Shown here: positions 42,179-50,721 of the stretch, piece after piece
How positions within the stretch are numbered: position 1 is the first letter of the stretch
Layout: each line of letters opens with the position of its first letter
DNA from: Chitinophagales bacterium
GTDB lineage: Bacteria; Bacteroidota; Bacteroidia; Chitinophagales; Chitinophagaceae
Reading direction: 5' to 3'
DNA length: 64,000 bases
Assembly: GCA_017303855.1 (NCBI GenBank)
Contig: JAFLBL010000022.1
Location: 1-64,000 of the forward strand
Program-made: the position numbers and the translations under genes
Notes under the pieces: model-generated
Seen by the model: only the letters and a program-made list of their open reading frames with translations
What the model was told of the DNA's origin: nothing
Databases searched by the model: none

Positions 42179-42619
42179 ATGATACACACATTACCCTGCA
42201 TCTGGATCCATGCGGTCTGGAGCACCAAGGACAAAGCCCCCTTTATACAGCCTTCTATTGAAAAAGCAGTACACATGTTTATCGCCAACCAGTTGGAGGA
42301 TGCCGGTTGCACTGTCCGGATTATCAATGGAATGCCGGATCATGTACACTGCCTTTTCCGGCAGAATGCAGTCCGGACCGTTCCCGGTATTATTAAACAG
42401 GTGAAAGGGAGCAGTTCACTCTGGATCAACCGGCAACAAATGATTCCGGCCCGTTTTGCCTGGCAAAGAGGCTATGCAGTTTATTCGGTCAGCCCCAGCA
42501 GTCTCGAATGGCTGCAACATCATATACGCGAACAGAAAGTACACCACCAGCAAAAAACCTATCATGAGGAGATGGGCCATTTTCTTCGCATGCATGGTAT
42601 GGGTGAAGTCCGGTACTAA
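42179..42619 (+). CDS. IS200-like (Y1) transposase homologue without catalytic tyrosine
   Basis: 146 residues from ATG 42179. It keeps the HUH metal site, MPDHVHCLF (His55, His57), the early WIHAVWSTKDKAP strand, and the late EQKVHHQQKTYHEE motif. In IS200/IS605-type TnpA proteins the residue before that motif (Y-I-x-N-Q-x-x-H-H) is the catalytic tyrosine; here it is His115 (CAT at 42521). TAT to CAT is a single transition. No insertion-sequence ends, target duplication or second copy are seen nearby. It may be a decayed element or a domesticated REP-associated protein. Confidence 0.8.
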   Translation: MIHTLPCIWIHAVWSTKDKAPFIQPSIEKAVHMFIANQLEDAGCTVRIINGMPDHVHCLFRQNAVRTVPGIIKQVKGSSSLWINRQQMIPARFAWQRGYAVYSVSPSSLEWLQHHIREQKVHHQQKTYHEEMGHFLRMHGMGEVRY

Positions 42620-42689
42620 ATGAAAAAGTTTACGGGAATCCCCATGTTTCAAACCATGAAATCGGTTACTTTTAAGCTGAAACCGAACA

Positions 42690-43844
42690 ATGAAACCAGT
42701 CATTCTTTTACTGTCCTTCTTTTGGATGATCCGCACAACCGGCGCACAGGAAATCAATTTTGCCGATTCCCGGTTTAAAGATGTTTTGCTGGAAGCTTCT
42801 GAAAAAACATTTGTGGCAAAAGACCAGTCCGGTAAATATACCCGGATTGATAAAAACCGGGATGGCAAAATTGACCTGTCCGAAACAGAGGGCATAACGG
42901 AACTTTCCGTTGGCTATAAACAACTCAGCAATCTGTCAGGCATAGAACATTTCACCGATCTCAGAAAACTGTACTGCAATGTAAATCTGCTTTCATTTCT
43001 GAAACTGAAATCACTGACAAAACTGGAATACCTGGATTGCGGATACAACCTGATTTCAGTTTTACAATTGCCCGACAGTTCAAAACTCCAATACCTCGAC
43101 CTGACTAAAAATTATCTCGGTAGCCTGGGCAAACAGTATTTTCCCGCATTGGAAACGCTGCTCATCAATGAAAACCAGTTTGCAAAAATTAATCCGGCTC
43201 GCTTTCCGGCATTAAAATCACTGGAATGCAACTCGAATGAATTTGACACATTGCCTGTTGCCGGTTTCAGGCAACTGGAAAATGTGTCCTGCATGCGTAA
43301 CCGGATTAAATTTATTTCGCTTGAAGGAGCCGATAGTTTGAAATTCCTTACCTGCAGCTACAATGAACTTAGTACACTGGAAATACCTTCATTGAAAAAT
43401 CTCTATTTACTCAATTGCGGCAATAACCAGATGACCCGTCTCCGGATGAGTCCGCTACCCGCCCTCCGGATGTTGCGTTGCGATTTCAATAAGCTGGACA
43501 GCCTGGTACTGCCGGGCATGGTTCAACTCAGTGAACTCTGGTGCCAGGTTAACCGGCTGCGGCAACTTGATTTCGGCCAGACCAGGACGCTGGTTACGCT
43601 TAAATGCAGTAATAACCAGCTGGACACGCTGGATCTTTCCCGGCAGGACAGACTGGAAGAGGCCGATTGCTCATCGAATCAGCTACGGCATTTCGCCATC
43701 AGTCATCTGAAAAAACTGAGAACCTTTGTTTGCGATTATAATCCCGGGAACTGTATACCGGTAAGAGCACCTCTAAAGCAAGGACCTGACAGCAATTCAA
43801 TTCCGGATGTGCCAAGGGGGCAACAAGTACAAAAAAGAAACTGA
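42690..43844 (+). CDS. Secreted leucine-rich-repeat protein with EF-hand-like loop
   Basis: 384 residues with a signal peptide (cleavage near TTGAQ). An EF-hand-type calcium loop DKNRDGKIDLSE lies at 54-65. From about residue 72 come about a dozen leucine-rich repeats of the LxxLxCxxNxL kind (LEYLDCGYNLISVLQLP, LKSLECNSNEFDTLPV). The C-terminal 25 residues are Pro/Gly/Gln-rich and lack a T9SS sorting domain. Such repeats usually bind proteins at the cell surface. The partner is unknown. Confidence 0.82.
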   Translation: MKPVILLLSFFWMIRTTGAQEINFADSRFKDVLLEASEKTFVAKDQSGKYTRIDKNRDGKIDLSETEGITELSVGYKQLSNLSGIEHFTDLRKLYCNVNLLSFLKLKSLTKLEYLDCGYNLISVLQLPDSSKLQYLDLTKNYLGSLGKQYFPALETLLINENQFAKINPARFPALKSLECNSNEFDTLPVAGFRQLENVSCMRNRIKFISLEGADSLKFLTCSYNELSTLEIPSLKNLYLLNCGNNQMTRLRMSPLPALRMLRCDFNKLDSLVLPGMVQLSELWCQVNRLRQLDFGQTRTLVTLKCSNNQLDTLDLSRQDRLEEADCSSNQLRHFAISHLKKLRTFVCDYNPGNCIPVRAPLKQGPDSNSIPDVPRGQQVQKRN

Positions 43845-43881
43845 AGGGTGGAGCTGAACTGAAAAAAGCGGGTAGTTTATT

Positions 43882-43889
43882 TATATTTG
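43882..43889 (+). promoter_or_regulatory. Bacteroidota -7 promoter box for the TonB C-terminal protein
   Basis: TATATTTG, exact match; it overlaps the TTG at 43887 and supports the ATG at 43911 as the start. Confidence 0.6.
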
Positions 43890-43910
43890 ACAGTACAGAA
43901 TCAGCAGACC

Positions 43911-44654
43911 ATGAAAATAATACCCTTCATAATTTTATTATGCCTTACTGTTTCCTTGTCCGCGCAAAAAAGAGACAAAGACGATAAACTGTATCTGTAC
44001 GACAACAAATGGACAGCCGCTAAAACGGACAATGCCGTTTACCTCGTTGCGGAAAGAAAACTAAACGACACCATACTGAACCGGATGGTATATCATTATA
44101 CAGGGCCGCTGATTCGGGTGGAAACGTATAAAAACGAAAAGGCCGATACCCCGCATGGCTATCTCGCTTTTTTTGGAGATGACGGGAAAATCGATTCTTC
44201 CGGCTATGCGTTTAACGGAAAGAAAGACAGTACCTGGTTATTCTATGACGACACCCTCGCCGTTGTATTGAAAAAAGAATACAATAAAGGCCAGTTACTC
44301 AGGACTACCGATGTGCTAGCAGAGCGGAAAAAGGATACTTCGACGGGGCTGCTCCCGGGTGATAAGGAAGCGGATTTCAAAGGCGGCTCAAAAAGCTGGA
44401 TACGGTATTTGCAGAAAGCGGTTGATTTTCCGGAACGGGCGGTTAAGCTGGGTATCGGGGGCACCGTTAAAGTCCTGTTTATTGTGGATACGGAAGGACG
44501 GATTTTACACCCGCGAATTCTAAAATCACTGGAGTATACACTGGATAAAGAAGCCCTCCGGCTGATTGCCGACGCACCCCGCTGGATACCCGCCGAGCAA
44601 AATGGCAGGAAAGTAAAAGCCTTCCGGATTCAACCAATTCATTTTTCCCTGTAA
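43911..44654 (+). CDS. Secreted protein with MORN-like middle and TonB C-terminal domain
   Basis: 247 residues with a signal peptide (MKIIPFIILLCLTVSLSAQ). The middle has one MORN/YwqK-like repeat (GYAFNGKKDSTWLFYDD). The last 85 residues form a TonB C-terminal domain: GIGGTVKVLFIVDTEGRILH and DKEALRLIADAPRWIPAEQN. There is no proline-rich spacer or inner-membrane anchor beyond the signal peptide, so it is probably not an energy transducer for receptors. Such free TonB_C proteins are common in Bacteroidota and of unknown role. The start is set by the promoter box at 43882-43889. Confidence 0.8.
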   Translation: MKIIPFIILLCLTVSLSAQKRDKDDKLYLYDNKWTAAKTDNAVYLVAERKLNDTILNRMVYHYTGPLIRVETYKNEKADTPHGYLAFFGDDGKIDSSGYAFNGKKDSTWLFYDDTLAVVLKKEYNKGQLLRTTDVLAERKKDTSTGLLPGDKEADFKGGSKSWIRYLQKAVDFPERAVKLGIGGTVKVLFIVDTEGRILHPRILKSLEYTLDKEALRLIADAPRWIPAEQNGRKVKAFRIQPIHFSL

Positions 44655-44678
44655 CAACATTACTTAAACACTTTTCTT

Positions 44679-45251
44679 ATGTCCAGGCAACTATTTACGG
44701 ATCAGGAATTCGGTCCTGAAAGACTGGCTGCTTTATCCATTGCTGCGGCAGATTACGAAGCCTGCCGCTTTGTACATGCTGATTTTAGTAATGTGGATTT
44801 GTCGGGTATTAATTTTACGGATTGCGTATTTGACCATTGCAATCTGAGCGGGGCCAAACTGATTCAAACCACATTCAATGATGTAAAATTCCTGCACTGT
44901 AAAATGCTGGGGCTGCACTTCGACAACTGTAATAGTTTCCTGTTTACCGTTCGCTTTGACAACTGCACACTGGATTACTCTTCCTTTTATACCTGCAAAA
45001 TGAAGAAAACTGTTTTTACCGAATGCAGTCTGAAAGAAGCGGATTTTACGGACACACAGTTACCGGAAGCCAGCTTCCCCGGTTGTAACCTTGCCGATGC
45101 AAAATTCGAGAACAGCAACCTGGAGAAAGCGGATTTGCGAAAAGCAGTCAATTATACCATCGATCCGGAACTGAATAAAATAAACAAAGCAAAGTTTGCT
45201 GCCCCGGCGGTTTATGCCTTACTCGCCAGGTACGGGATCAGTATTGAATAA
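44679..45251 (+). CDS. Pentapeptide-repeat protein
   Basis: 190 residues with about 20 A(D/N)LxX-type repeats between 30 and 150 (ADFSNVDLSGINFTDCVFDH, CNLSGAKLIQTTF). They fold into a right-handed quadrilateral beta-helix. The C-terminal NYTIDPELNKINKAKF matches the Qnr/McbG-like group, whose best-known members mimic DNA and protect gyrase from quinolones. I infer that family by length and tail only; function is not shown. There is no signal peptide, so it is cytosolic. Confidence 0.85.
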   Translation: MSRQLFTDQEFGPERLAALSIAAADYEACRFVHADFSNVDLSGINFTDCVFDHCNLSGAKLIQTTFNDVKFLHCKMLGLHFDNCNSFLFTVRFDNCTLDYSSFYTCKMKKTVFTECSLKEADFTDTQLPEASFPGCNLADAKFENSNLEKADLRKAVNYTIDPELNKINKAKFAAPAVYALLARYGISIE

Positions 45252-45303
45252 AGGAGGGCTGCACCTTACGGCACAGCCCCCCATGAAACCATAACCACCA
45301 TTA

Positions 45304-47316
45304 TTAAAGTGATACTGTAGTGAGTTTACTGCTCACCGTGAAACTTCCTTTCTGTGTACCGCCGGAATAAGTGCCGCCGGTATGTAATCCCCCGGTATTG
45401 GTACTGCCACTGATAGTACCTCCTGTATACACTTTATACGTTGCACCGCCCTGTAAGGCTGCAGATGAATAAACAAAATAGTACGCACTGCGGGTTGGAG
45501 CATAGGTAACCAGGCTGTTGCCCGAAGCATCCTGCAGATTGAACAAACCGCCTGCAGCCACATTCCCGTTAATTTTTACCAGCACTGTATATTGAGCGGA
45601 AGAGCTGCTTGTAGCTTCTATCATATTTCCCGCATTCGGACCGGATGCCACCAATACCCCACCAGAAATTATAAATGTGCCGTTAATGTCTATCGCAACT
45701 TCCGGGGAAGACGGAGGTCCCTGCGCCACTACCGTTCCACCGGTCATAACCGCATTCCCGTTGCCATCAATACAATCGCCTCCTGTGCTGCTGAGTAAAA
45801 CAGTGCCTGACTGGAAACTAAGAAGACTGCCATCATTGGTCTCACTGCCATTGCCATAAGTGGCATTCACACAATCATCGGAGGAAACCACACTGGTAGA
45901 ACCGCCACCGAAACTGATAACCGGAGCCTCAATGCCTTCAATGGATTTGCTGATCGTTACCTGTCCTCCATTGATGGCTATTGAAGCGGTTGATTTAATA
46001 CCGTCATCCGTTGCCGAAATATTTATAACACCACCACTAACTAATACCGCACCATCGGCCTTGATGCCTTTTGCTTCACTGGTATCCCCGTTGGCAATCA
46101 GATCAGCGCCGGATACGGCAATATTCAACTGACCATCCGAAATCGTGCATGCGCCATCCGCTGTTATCCCCTTACCTGCCGCACCCGTACAGCTGATGGT
46201 AAAAATGCCGCCGGTCATCAGAAAATTACCATCACAATTCACCCCGGCCGGAGATGCAATATCCGCATCATCCGTATCATAAAAAGCGGCACCCGTGGTA
46301 GTGGCGGTTACAGTACCGCTGACCAGGGTAAAATCTCCCCCCGTTTTAAATCCCTTGGCCCCTTTTCCGGACACATTCAACGTAATTGTACCCGTACTGT
46401 TGACGGAGGTATAGCTTTCACTTTTTATGGCATTACCCTTTTCTCCGGTAGTGGTAACAGCAATTACGCCGCCGTTTAACTGTACATAAGGTGTAATGGA
46501 TGCATCCGTACCATCATAGGATGCTGTAATTCCGTCATCCACACTTTGCACGGTAATGGAACCACCATTGACGATCACATACCCTTCTTCACAATCAATC
46601 CCATCACCGGAAGAAGTTACCTTAACACTACCGGCATCCATTTTAAAATAATCGTTGGCATGTATCCCATCGGATACGGCATTGACTACGGTGATATTTC
46701 CCTGTGTGATATAGATATAATCATCACTGCAGATCCCGTGTTTATAATTGCCGGTTATGGCCAGGCTGCCCGTACCGCTGAATACCAGCTGACCCTCACT
46801 GAAAAAAGCCGCTTTCTGGTCTTCCGTACTGCTGGCGTACGTGCTGCCATCTATCAGCCTGTTAGCCGTGCCATTCAATACATTCACCGACACTTTTTTG
46901 CCCGATTGTATATTAATCGCCGGACCATCCGTGTTTGCCAACGCCACTCCATTGAGCACCAGGTTAAATTTATACTCACTGTAAATTTTGAAGGATCCGT
47001 CGATTGACAATCCGGAAAGTACATAATTGATTTCCGTACTGGTGACCGTTGAAGTGATCACCACATTGCCATTGGTATTCGTAACCGTTACACCTGCAGA
47101 TTCGAAGGGATTAGTAACGGTTGCGCCGGATGTACTGTATTTAATCAGTACCGCATTGGAGAAACTGGTATCTTTTGTATTGGTGACAAAACTGGTATCC
47201 GAACCACTTCCGCTCCCGTCATCCGCCGGAGTGACATCATTTTTTTTACAGGATACAATGAATAAGCCTGTTAACACAGGAATGAGTAGAAAATAAAAAC
47301 GGTTAGCTGCTCTCAT
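45304..47316 (-). CDS. Cthe_2159-like carbohydrate-binding beta-helix lipoprotein
   Basis: 670 residues from ATG 47316, chosen because it gives a lipoprotein signal (FYFLLIPVLTGLFIVSC, cysteine near residue 22). The longer frame adds 16 residues of no signal character. The rest is a Gly/Ser/Thr-rich right-handed beta-helix with repeating SDGIHAND, SGDGIDCEEG, VDDGITASYDG and DDGIKSTASIAINGG units. This pattern belongs to the Cthe_2159 family, which binds acidic polysaccharides such as polygalacturonate. Calcium binding by the acidic loops is likely. It converges on the pentapeptide-repeat gene. Confidence 0.83.
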   Translation of the reverse strand: MRAANRFYFLLIPVLTGLFIVSCKKNDVTPADDGSGSGSDTSFVTNTKDTSFSNAVLIKYSTSGATVTNPFESAGVTVTNTNGNVVITSTVTSTEINYVLSGLSIDGSFKIYSEYKFNLVLNGVALANTDGPAINIQSGKKVSVNVLNGTANRLIDGSTYASSTEDQKAAFFSEGQLVFSGTGSLAITGNYKHGICSDDYIYITQGNITVVNAVSDGIHANDYFKMDAGSVKVTSSGDGIDCEEGYVIVNGGSITVQSVDDGITASYDGTDASITPYVQLNGGVIAVTTTGEKGNAIKSESYTSVNSTGTITLNVSGKGAKGFKTGGDFTLVSGTVTATTTGAAFYDTDDADIASPAGVNCDGNFLMTGGIFTISCTGAAGKGITADGACTISDGQLNIAVSGADLIANGDTSEAKGIKADGAVLVSGGVINISATDDGIKSTASIAINGGQVTISKSIEGIEAPVISFGGGSTSVVSSDDCVNATYGNGSETNDGSLLSFQSGTVLLSSTGGDCIDGNGNAVMTGGTVVAQGPPSSPEVAIDINGTFIISGGVLVASGPNAGNMIEATSSSSAQYTVLVKINGNVAAGGLFNLQDASGNSLVTYAPTRSAYYFVYSSAALQGGATYKVYTGGTISGSTNTGGLHTGGTYSGGTQKGSFTVSSKLTTVSL

Positions 47317-47442
47317 AGATTTTTTTTTATGATCCTCTGACAGCAGCTGTGGTTGAAAGTTCAATCCGGAATTTGCGGAAGTGGCTTTGTCTCCATGAAT
47401 CCGGCAGTTGCATCGGTGAACCGGTTCATCAGCATCTTAAAT

Positions 47443-47473
47443 AAAAAAAACCAGGCCTGCTGGCCCGGTTTTG
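47443..47473 (-). terminator. Intrinsic terminator after the DUF4382 gene
   Basis: On the minus strand AAACCGGGCC pairs with GGCCTGGTTT (one mismatch) around AGCA, followed by eight T residues. Confidence 0.85.
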
Positions 47474-47493
47474 TAAATCACGGCTTTTCAATG

Positions 47494-48369
47494 TTACTGT
47501 TGCAGGCGGATAATGCCGAGCTTAGTATCATCACCTCTTTGTACGGTAATATTGGTTATAGTGGTATCCCTGTATCCATTGATACCATCGATAAATAAAC
47601 TGTATGTACCCGGACGCAAGCCGCGGATTTTAAATTCTCCCTCATGATCCCAGGGTCTGGCGTAGGCTGTATCAGTATCACTGTAGGCCTTAATCAGACC
47701 ATGTGAATGGACGGGTCTCACTTTTCCTTCAATTTCTCCGGTACTATGACGGCCAAAAGGTTTCAGATAGGGTTTCAGCCAGTACTGTCCACCGGTATAC
47801 CGGATGGAACGGGACAAGTCAAAATCCAGGTAAAGCTGGAAATTGTTAGATGATATGGAATCCAGGTGTTCACGACCCACATTCACAAAAACGTATGTCT
47901 GATTATTGATCAGGTTGATCGGGTGAGTCACGCTGTCCACCATCAGGCTGTTATTAGTGCCCAGGGTAAATTTAATCCGCTCTATTTTACCATTGATGAC
48001 AAAGCCGCTGGCCAGCAGGGTATCCACCCCGTTCCGGAGGGCGAGTAAATCATATACTCCGGGATTGATCGCCAGCGTGTCCCAATATTCACAACGGCCG
48101 CTCAGTGAGTCATGGTCATCGTTACAACCGGGTCCCCAATGATCATCATCATGGTGCCGGCGACAGGTATCCACTTTTACAGCAATTTGTTGAATATCCA
48201 CCCAAACATGCTGAAAATCAAGCGGCCCGTCTGTCAGATAGACCGATAATTTTGCCTTACCCTCAGGTACGGCATCCAGTTTGGCTTCTTTCTGACAGGC
48301 AAATAATACGACGATTGATGTTATGATCACTGCCAGAAAAGGCAGGAAACGGAAAGTACTGTTTTTCAT
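47494..48369 (-). CDS. DUF4382 lipoprotein
   Basis: 291 residues from ATG 48369 (an ATG at 48378 is possible). The lipoprotein signal ends VVLFACQKE. The family start is explicit: AKLSVYLTDGPLDFQHVWVD, then IQQIAVKVD. A His/Asp-rich insert (RRHHDDDHWGPGCNDDHD) could bind metal. The C-terminal 70 residues look like a carboxypeptidase-regulatory-like sandwich (GEFKIRGLRPGTYSLFIDGI). Probably lipid-anchored in the envelope. Function unknown. It ends in a strong terminator. Confidence 0.82.
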   Translation of the reverse strand: MKNSTFRFLPFLAVIITSIVVLFACQKEAKLDAVPEGKAKLSVYLTDGPLDFQHVWVDIQQIAVKVDTCRRHHDDDHWGPGCNDDHDSLSGRCEYWDTLAINPGVYDLLALRNGVDTLLASGFVINGKIERIKFTLGTNNSLMVDSVTHPINLINNQTYVFVNVGREHLDSISSNNFQLYLDFDLSRSIRYTGGQYWLKPYLKPFGRHSTGEIEGKVRPVHSHGLIKAYSDTDTAYARPWDHEGEFKIRGLRPGTYSLFIDGINGYRDTTITNITVQRGDDTKLGIIRLQQ

Positions 48370-48378
48370 ACTAATCAT

Positions 48379-48874
48379 TGATTTTTGAGGTTTACTTACA
48401 CAGAACTTATCTAAACGAAAATTATGCCACAGGAGTCATCCGGGTAATCAAATAGTGTCTTTTTATCCACAGGCAGGGTTGTTTTTAATTGGGATATTTT
48501 ACTGCGTCAGGTTCCGGTAATAACATACATATCAGGATTATTTTTCTAATGGGGTTGCATAGAGAAGCGGCAACAGTTTTAAGATAATAATGCCACCCTT
48601 TCAGAGTTTTGATGAGGATAATACAGGTTGTTTAATGGCTATATTAATGTCAGCCCTTCTGGTTTGTACCAGCCAGAAATGTGAAGCGCTTAAAGTGGGC
48701 TATTATACAGTCAACGCCTGTACAGTTTCTCCTAAACCGGTATTAACTTTTCTTTTGCTCATTTCCGGCATACTGGCACCTGCTTTGAATTAGTAGTAGT
48801 AACCGGACAACAGAAAAAAATTGTATCGCCGTTTGTCCGGAACCGGTGATACCTGACCTCTAAATTGAAATGTT
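48379..48874. other. Longest intergenic region (496 bases)
   Basis: Lies between divergent genes. I see no tRNA, strong hairpin or exact TAnnTTTG box. One short frame (48590-48793) is open but not convincing. It presumably holds the promoters of both flanking genes. Confidence 0.6.
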
Positions 48875-49267
48875 ATGAAAAAGATTTTTACACTTATGGT
48901 TGTCAGTTTACTGGCCACTTCCCTTTTTGCCGCGGATCATCGTCCTGTCATCAGGCTGAATAATAACAAGAACTATAAAGTAGTGATTGATGGCCGCAGC
49001 TATTTCGGCGACGATATCAATATCCGGCCGGAGTTCTTTAACCGGGGGCATCATACCGTACGCGTGTATGAAATGAGACGCGGTTTCTTTGGCCGTACAG
49101 AACGCCTGGTAGATGAAGCTACTTTCCGGATGGACCGGGATGATATCCTGATTAAAGTGGATTTCGCCGGGAATATCAAAATCCGGGAATACGAAAAAAA
49201 TAAACGGAATCGCTTTGACAATGATGACCGGTATGAAAGAAATGACCGCAGAGGCAACAGATTCTGA
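48875..49267 (+). CDS. Small secreted basic hypothetical protein
   Basis: 130 residues with a signal peptide (MKKIFTLMVVSLLATSLFAA). The mature part has beta strands (VIRLNNNKNYKVVIDGRSYF; HHTVRVYEMRRGFFGR), then a strongly charged tail of Arg/Asn/Asp (KRNRFDNDDRYERNDRRGNR). It looks like a small envelope protein with a disordered tail. No family is recognised with confidence. A bidirectional terminator follows. Confidence 0.6.
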   Translation: MKKIFTLMVVSLLATSLFAADHRPVIRLNNNKNYKVVIDGRSYFGDDINIRPEFFNRGHHTVRVYEMRRGFFGRTERLVDEATFRMDRDDILIKVDFAGNIKIREYEKNKRNRFDNDDRYERNDRRGNRF

Positions 49268-49280
49268 CCGTCTCTAAAAT

Positions 49281-49316
49281 AAAAGGGGCTGTATCGTTCA
49301 CGATACGGCCCCTTTT
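49281..49316. terminator. Bidirectional terminator between convergent genes
   Basis: AAAAGGGGCTGTATCG pairs with CGATACGGCCCCTTTT (16 bp, one G-U) around TTCA, with T-runs on both strands. It serves the 49267 and 49343 gene ends. Confidence 0.9.
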
Positions 49317-49342
49317 CCCTTTTGTCGTACAGGTCCAATTAC

Positions 49343-50479
49343 TTATTGTACCATAATTTTTGTAGTGCTGGTTTGTCCGGCTGAAGCAGCACTTACAATA
49401 TACATTCCTTTGCGAAGCTGGCTGCTGGCAAATTGCAGGCGGTTACTTCCTGTCTGTTGTGCCATCAGTTTACCACTCATATCAAAGATTTTAACTTCAT
49501 ATTGTTGCTGGTTGTTACCGGCAATATTAACAGTGATCATTTCTCCGGCGGTCAGTAAAGTCGGGCTGACTAATACTGCAGGAGCCAGTTCAAAAGCAAT
49601 CATGACCACGGCGCTGTATTTATAAGTACCGTCTTTGTCGATCATTTTAAGACGATAAAAAGCTTTTTGCATCAGACGGGCTGCACGGGCATCAGTATAA
49701 CTGTATGTACCACGCAAATCATTTGAACCAAATACAGTGGCGATATTTTCAAAACCTTCTGTACCGTTAGCAGAACGCTCAATTTCAAAATGACTGAAAT
49801 CTTCCTGGTTTTCAGCTTCCCATTTCAGTTCAGTTACATTATTCTTCTTGCCGGCCTGAAAAGAAATCAGATCCAGGGGTAATACGTTTTCATATACTAT
49901 ATTTCCAATACCGATAGTCTGGGAAACCGGATTTGCAGGAGAAGTTGCACCAACAGCATAAACAATTGTCAGTATTTTTACAGGATTCCGGCCAAAACTC
50001 ACGGTAGCGGGTTCATTCGTAAAACTGCTGTTATTGGCTTTTCCTTCAAGTATATTGTTGTTGTCGCCTGAAACGGTAGTGTAACTATTACCGGTAATGG
50101 TCGGGTATACACCCTGGTTGTTTCCGTTTTTACCATTCACGGTTACTTTATCATCCCAGCCAGTATTCTGATCCACATCAAAAAGTAAAAAAGTAAGCCC
50201 GGTGAGGGGTTTTGAAAATGTCACTGTAACTGTAACTGTTGTAGTCTTATTATTCCAGTCAACCGATGTGGTCAGATTGCCGCCACCTGATGTACTGAAA
50301 CGGGGGTAACCGGTTTCAAATCCTGAGCCACTGATAGTGGTGCTCATGGTAATTCCGGAATTACTCTGAGAGTTGGTCAAATTGCCATTGCCATGATTGC
50401 TCCAGGAAAAACTCTGGGCATTCACGAAAGAACAGATAAAAAGAGAAAGAACGGTAAGTGTTGCGTAAATAGATTTCAT
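49343..50479 (-). CDS. T9SS cargo protein with C-terminal sorting domain
   Basis: 378 residues with a signal peptide (SLFICSFVNAQ). The N-terminal domain (25-200) is a Ser/Asn/Gly-rich beta-sandwich with GLTFLLFDVDQNTGWDDKVT. A fibronectin-like stretch follows (NNVTELKWEAENQEDFSHFE, then IERS), and the last 75 residues are a type A sorting domain: YEVKIFDMSGKLMAQQTG, then LRKGMYIVSAASAGQTSTTK and IMVQ. It is exported by the type IX system and attached or released at the surface. The ligand of the N-terminal domain is unknown. Confidence 0.87.
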   Translation of the reverse strand: MKSIYATLTVLSLFICSFVNAQSFSWSNHGNGNLTNSQSNSGITMSTTISGSGFETGYPRFSTSGGGNLTTSVDWNNKTTTVTVTVTFSKPLTGLTFLLFDVDQNTGWDDKVTVNGKNGNNQGVYPTITGNSYTTVSGDNNNILEGKANNSSFTNEPATVSFGRNPVKILTIVYAVGATSPANPVSQTIGIGNIVYENVLPLDLISFQAGKKNNVTELKWEAENQEDFSHFEIERSANGTEGFENIATVFGSNDLRGTYSYTDARAARLMQKAFYRLKMIDKDGTYKYSAVVMIAFELAPAVLVSPTLLTAGEMITVNIAGNNQQQYEVKIFDMSGKLMAQQTGSNRLQFASSQLRKGMYIVSAASAGQTSTTKIMVQ

Positions 50480-50721
50480 AAAGTACGATTTTAGGGTACC
50501 GATAAATTACTATTACAGTGCCAAAAAATACGTATCTGATAATCAACTGTTTACACTTATGCCAAACCGGCTTTTTTCCGGAAAATGGAAAAAAATTCCA
50601 CTTTTAAAAATCCCCCTTTAAATCCGTTAATCAAATTCCACAATCCGGAATCAGAAAATACGGGTAATTTCCGGTTTCACTCAGGGCCTCACCCCTTATT
50701 ACCGATAAGCAATTGATACAC

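Noticed and set aside
42060..42180. GC-rich stretch before the IS200-like gene as a transposon end
   Set aside because: It has several GGGCC/CCCGG words but no clear left-end hairpin matched by a right end, and no repeat copy elsewhere in the window.
46546..47007. 153-codon plus-strand frame opposite the Cthe_2159-like gene
   Set aside because: Mirror of the Gly/Ser/Thr-rich repeats of the real minus-strand gene; no independent evidence.
48590..48793. 67-codon open frame in the longest intergenic gap
   Set aside because: No signal peptide, no family pattern, no promoter box, and odd composition (Cys-rich, Pro/Leu-rich end). Not enough to call a gene.
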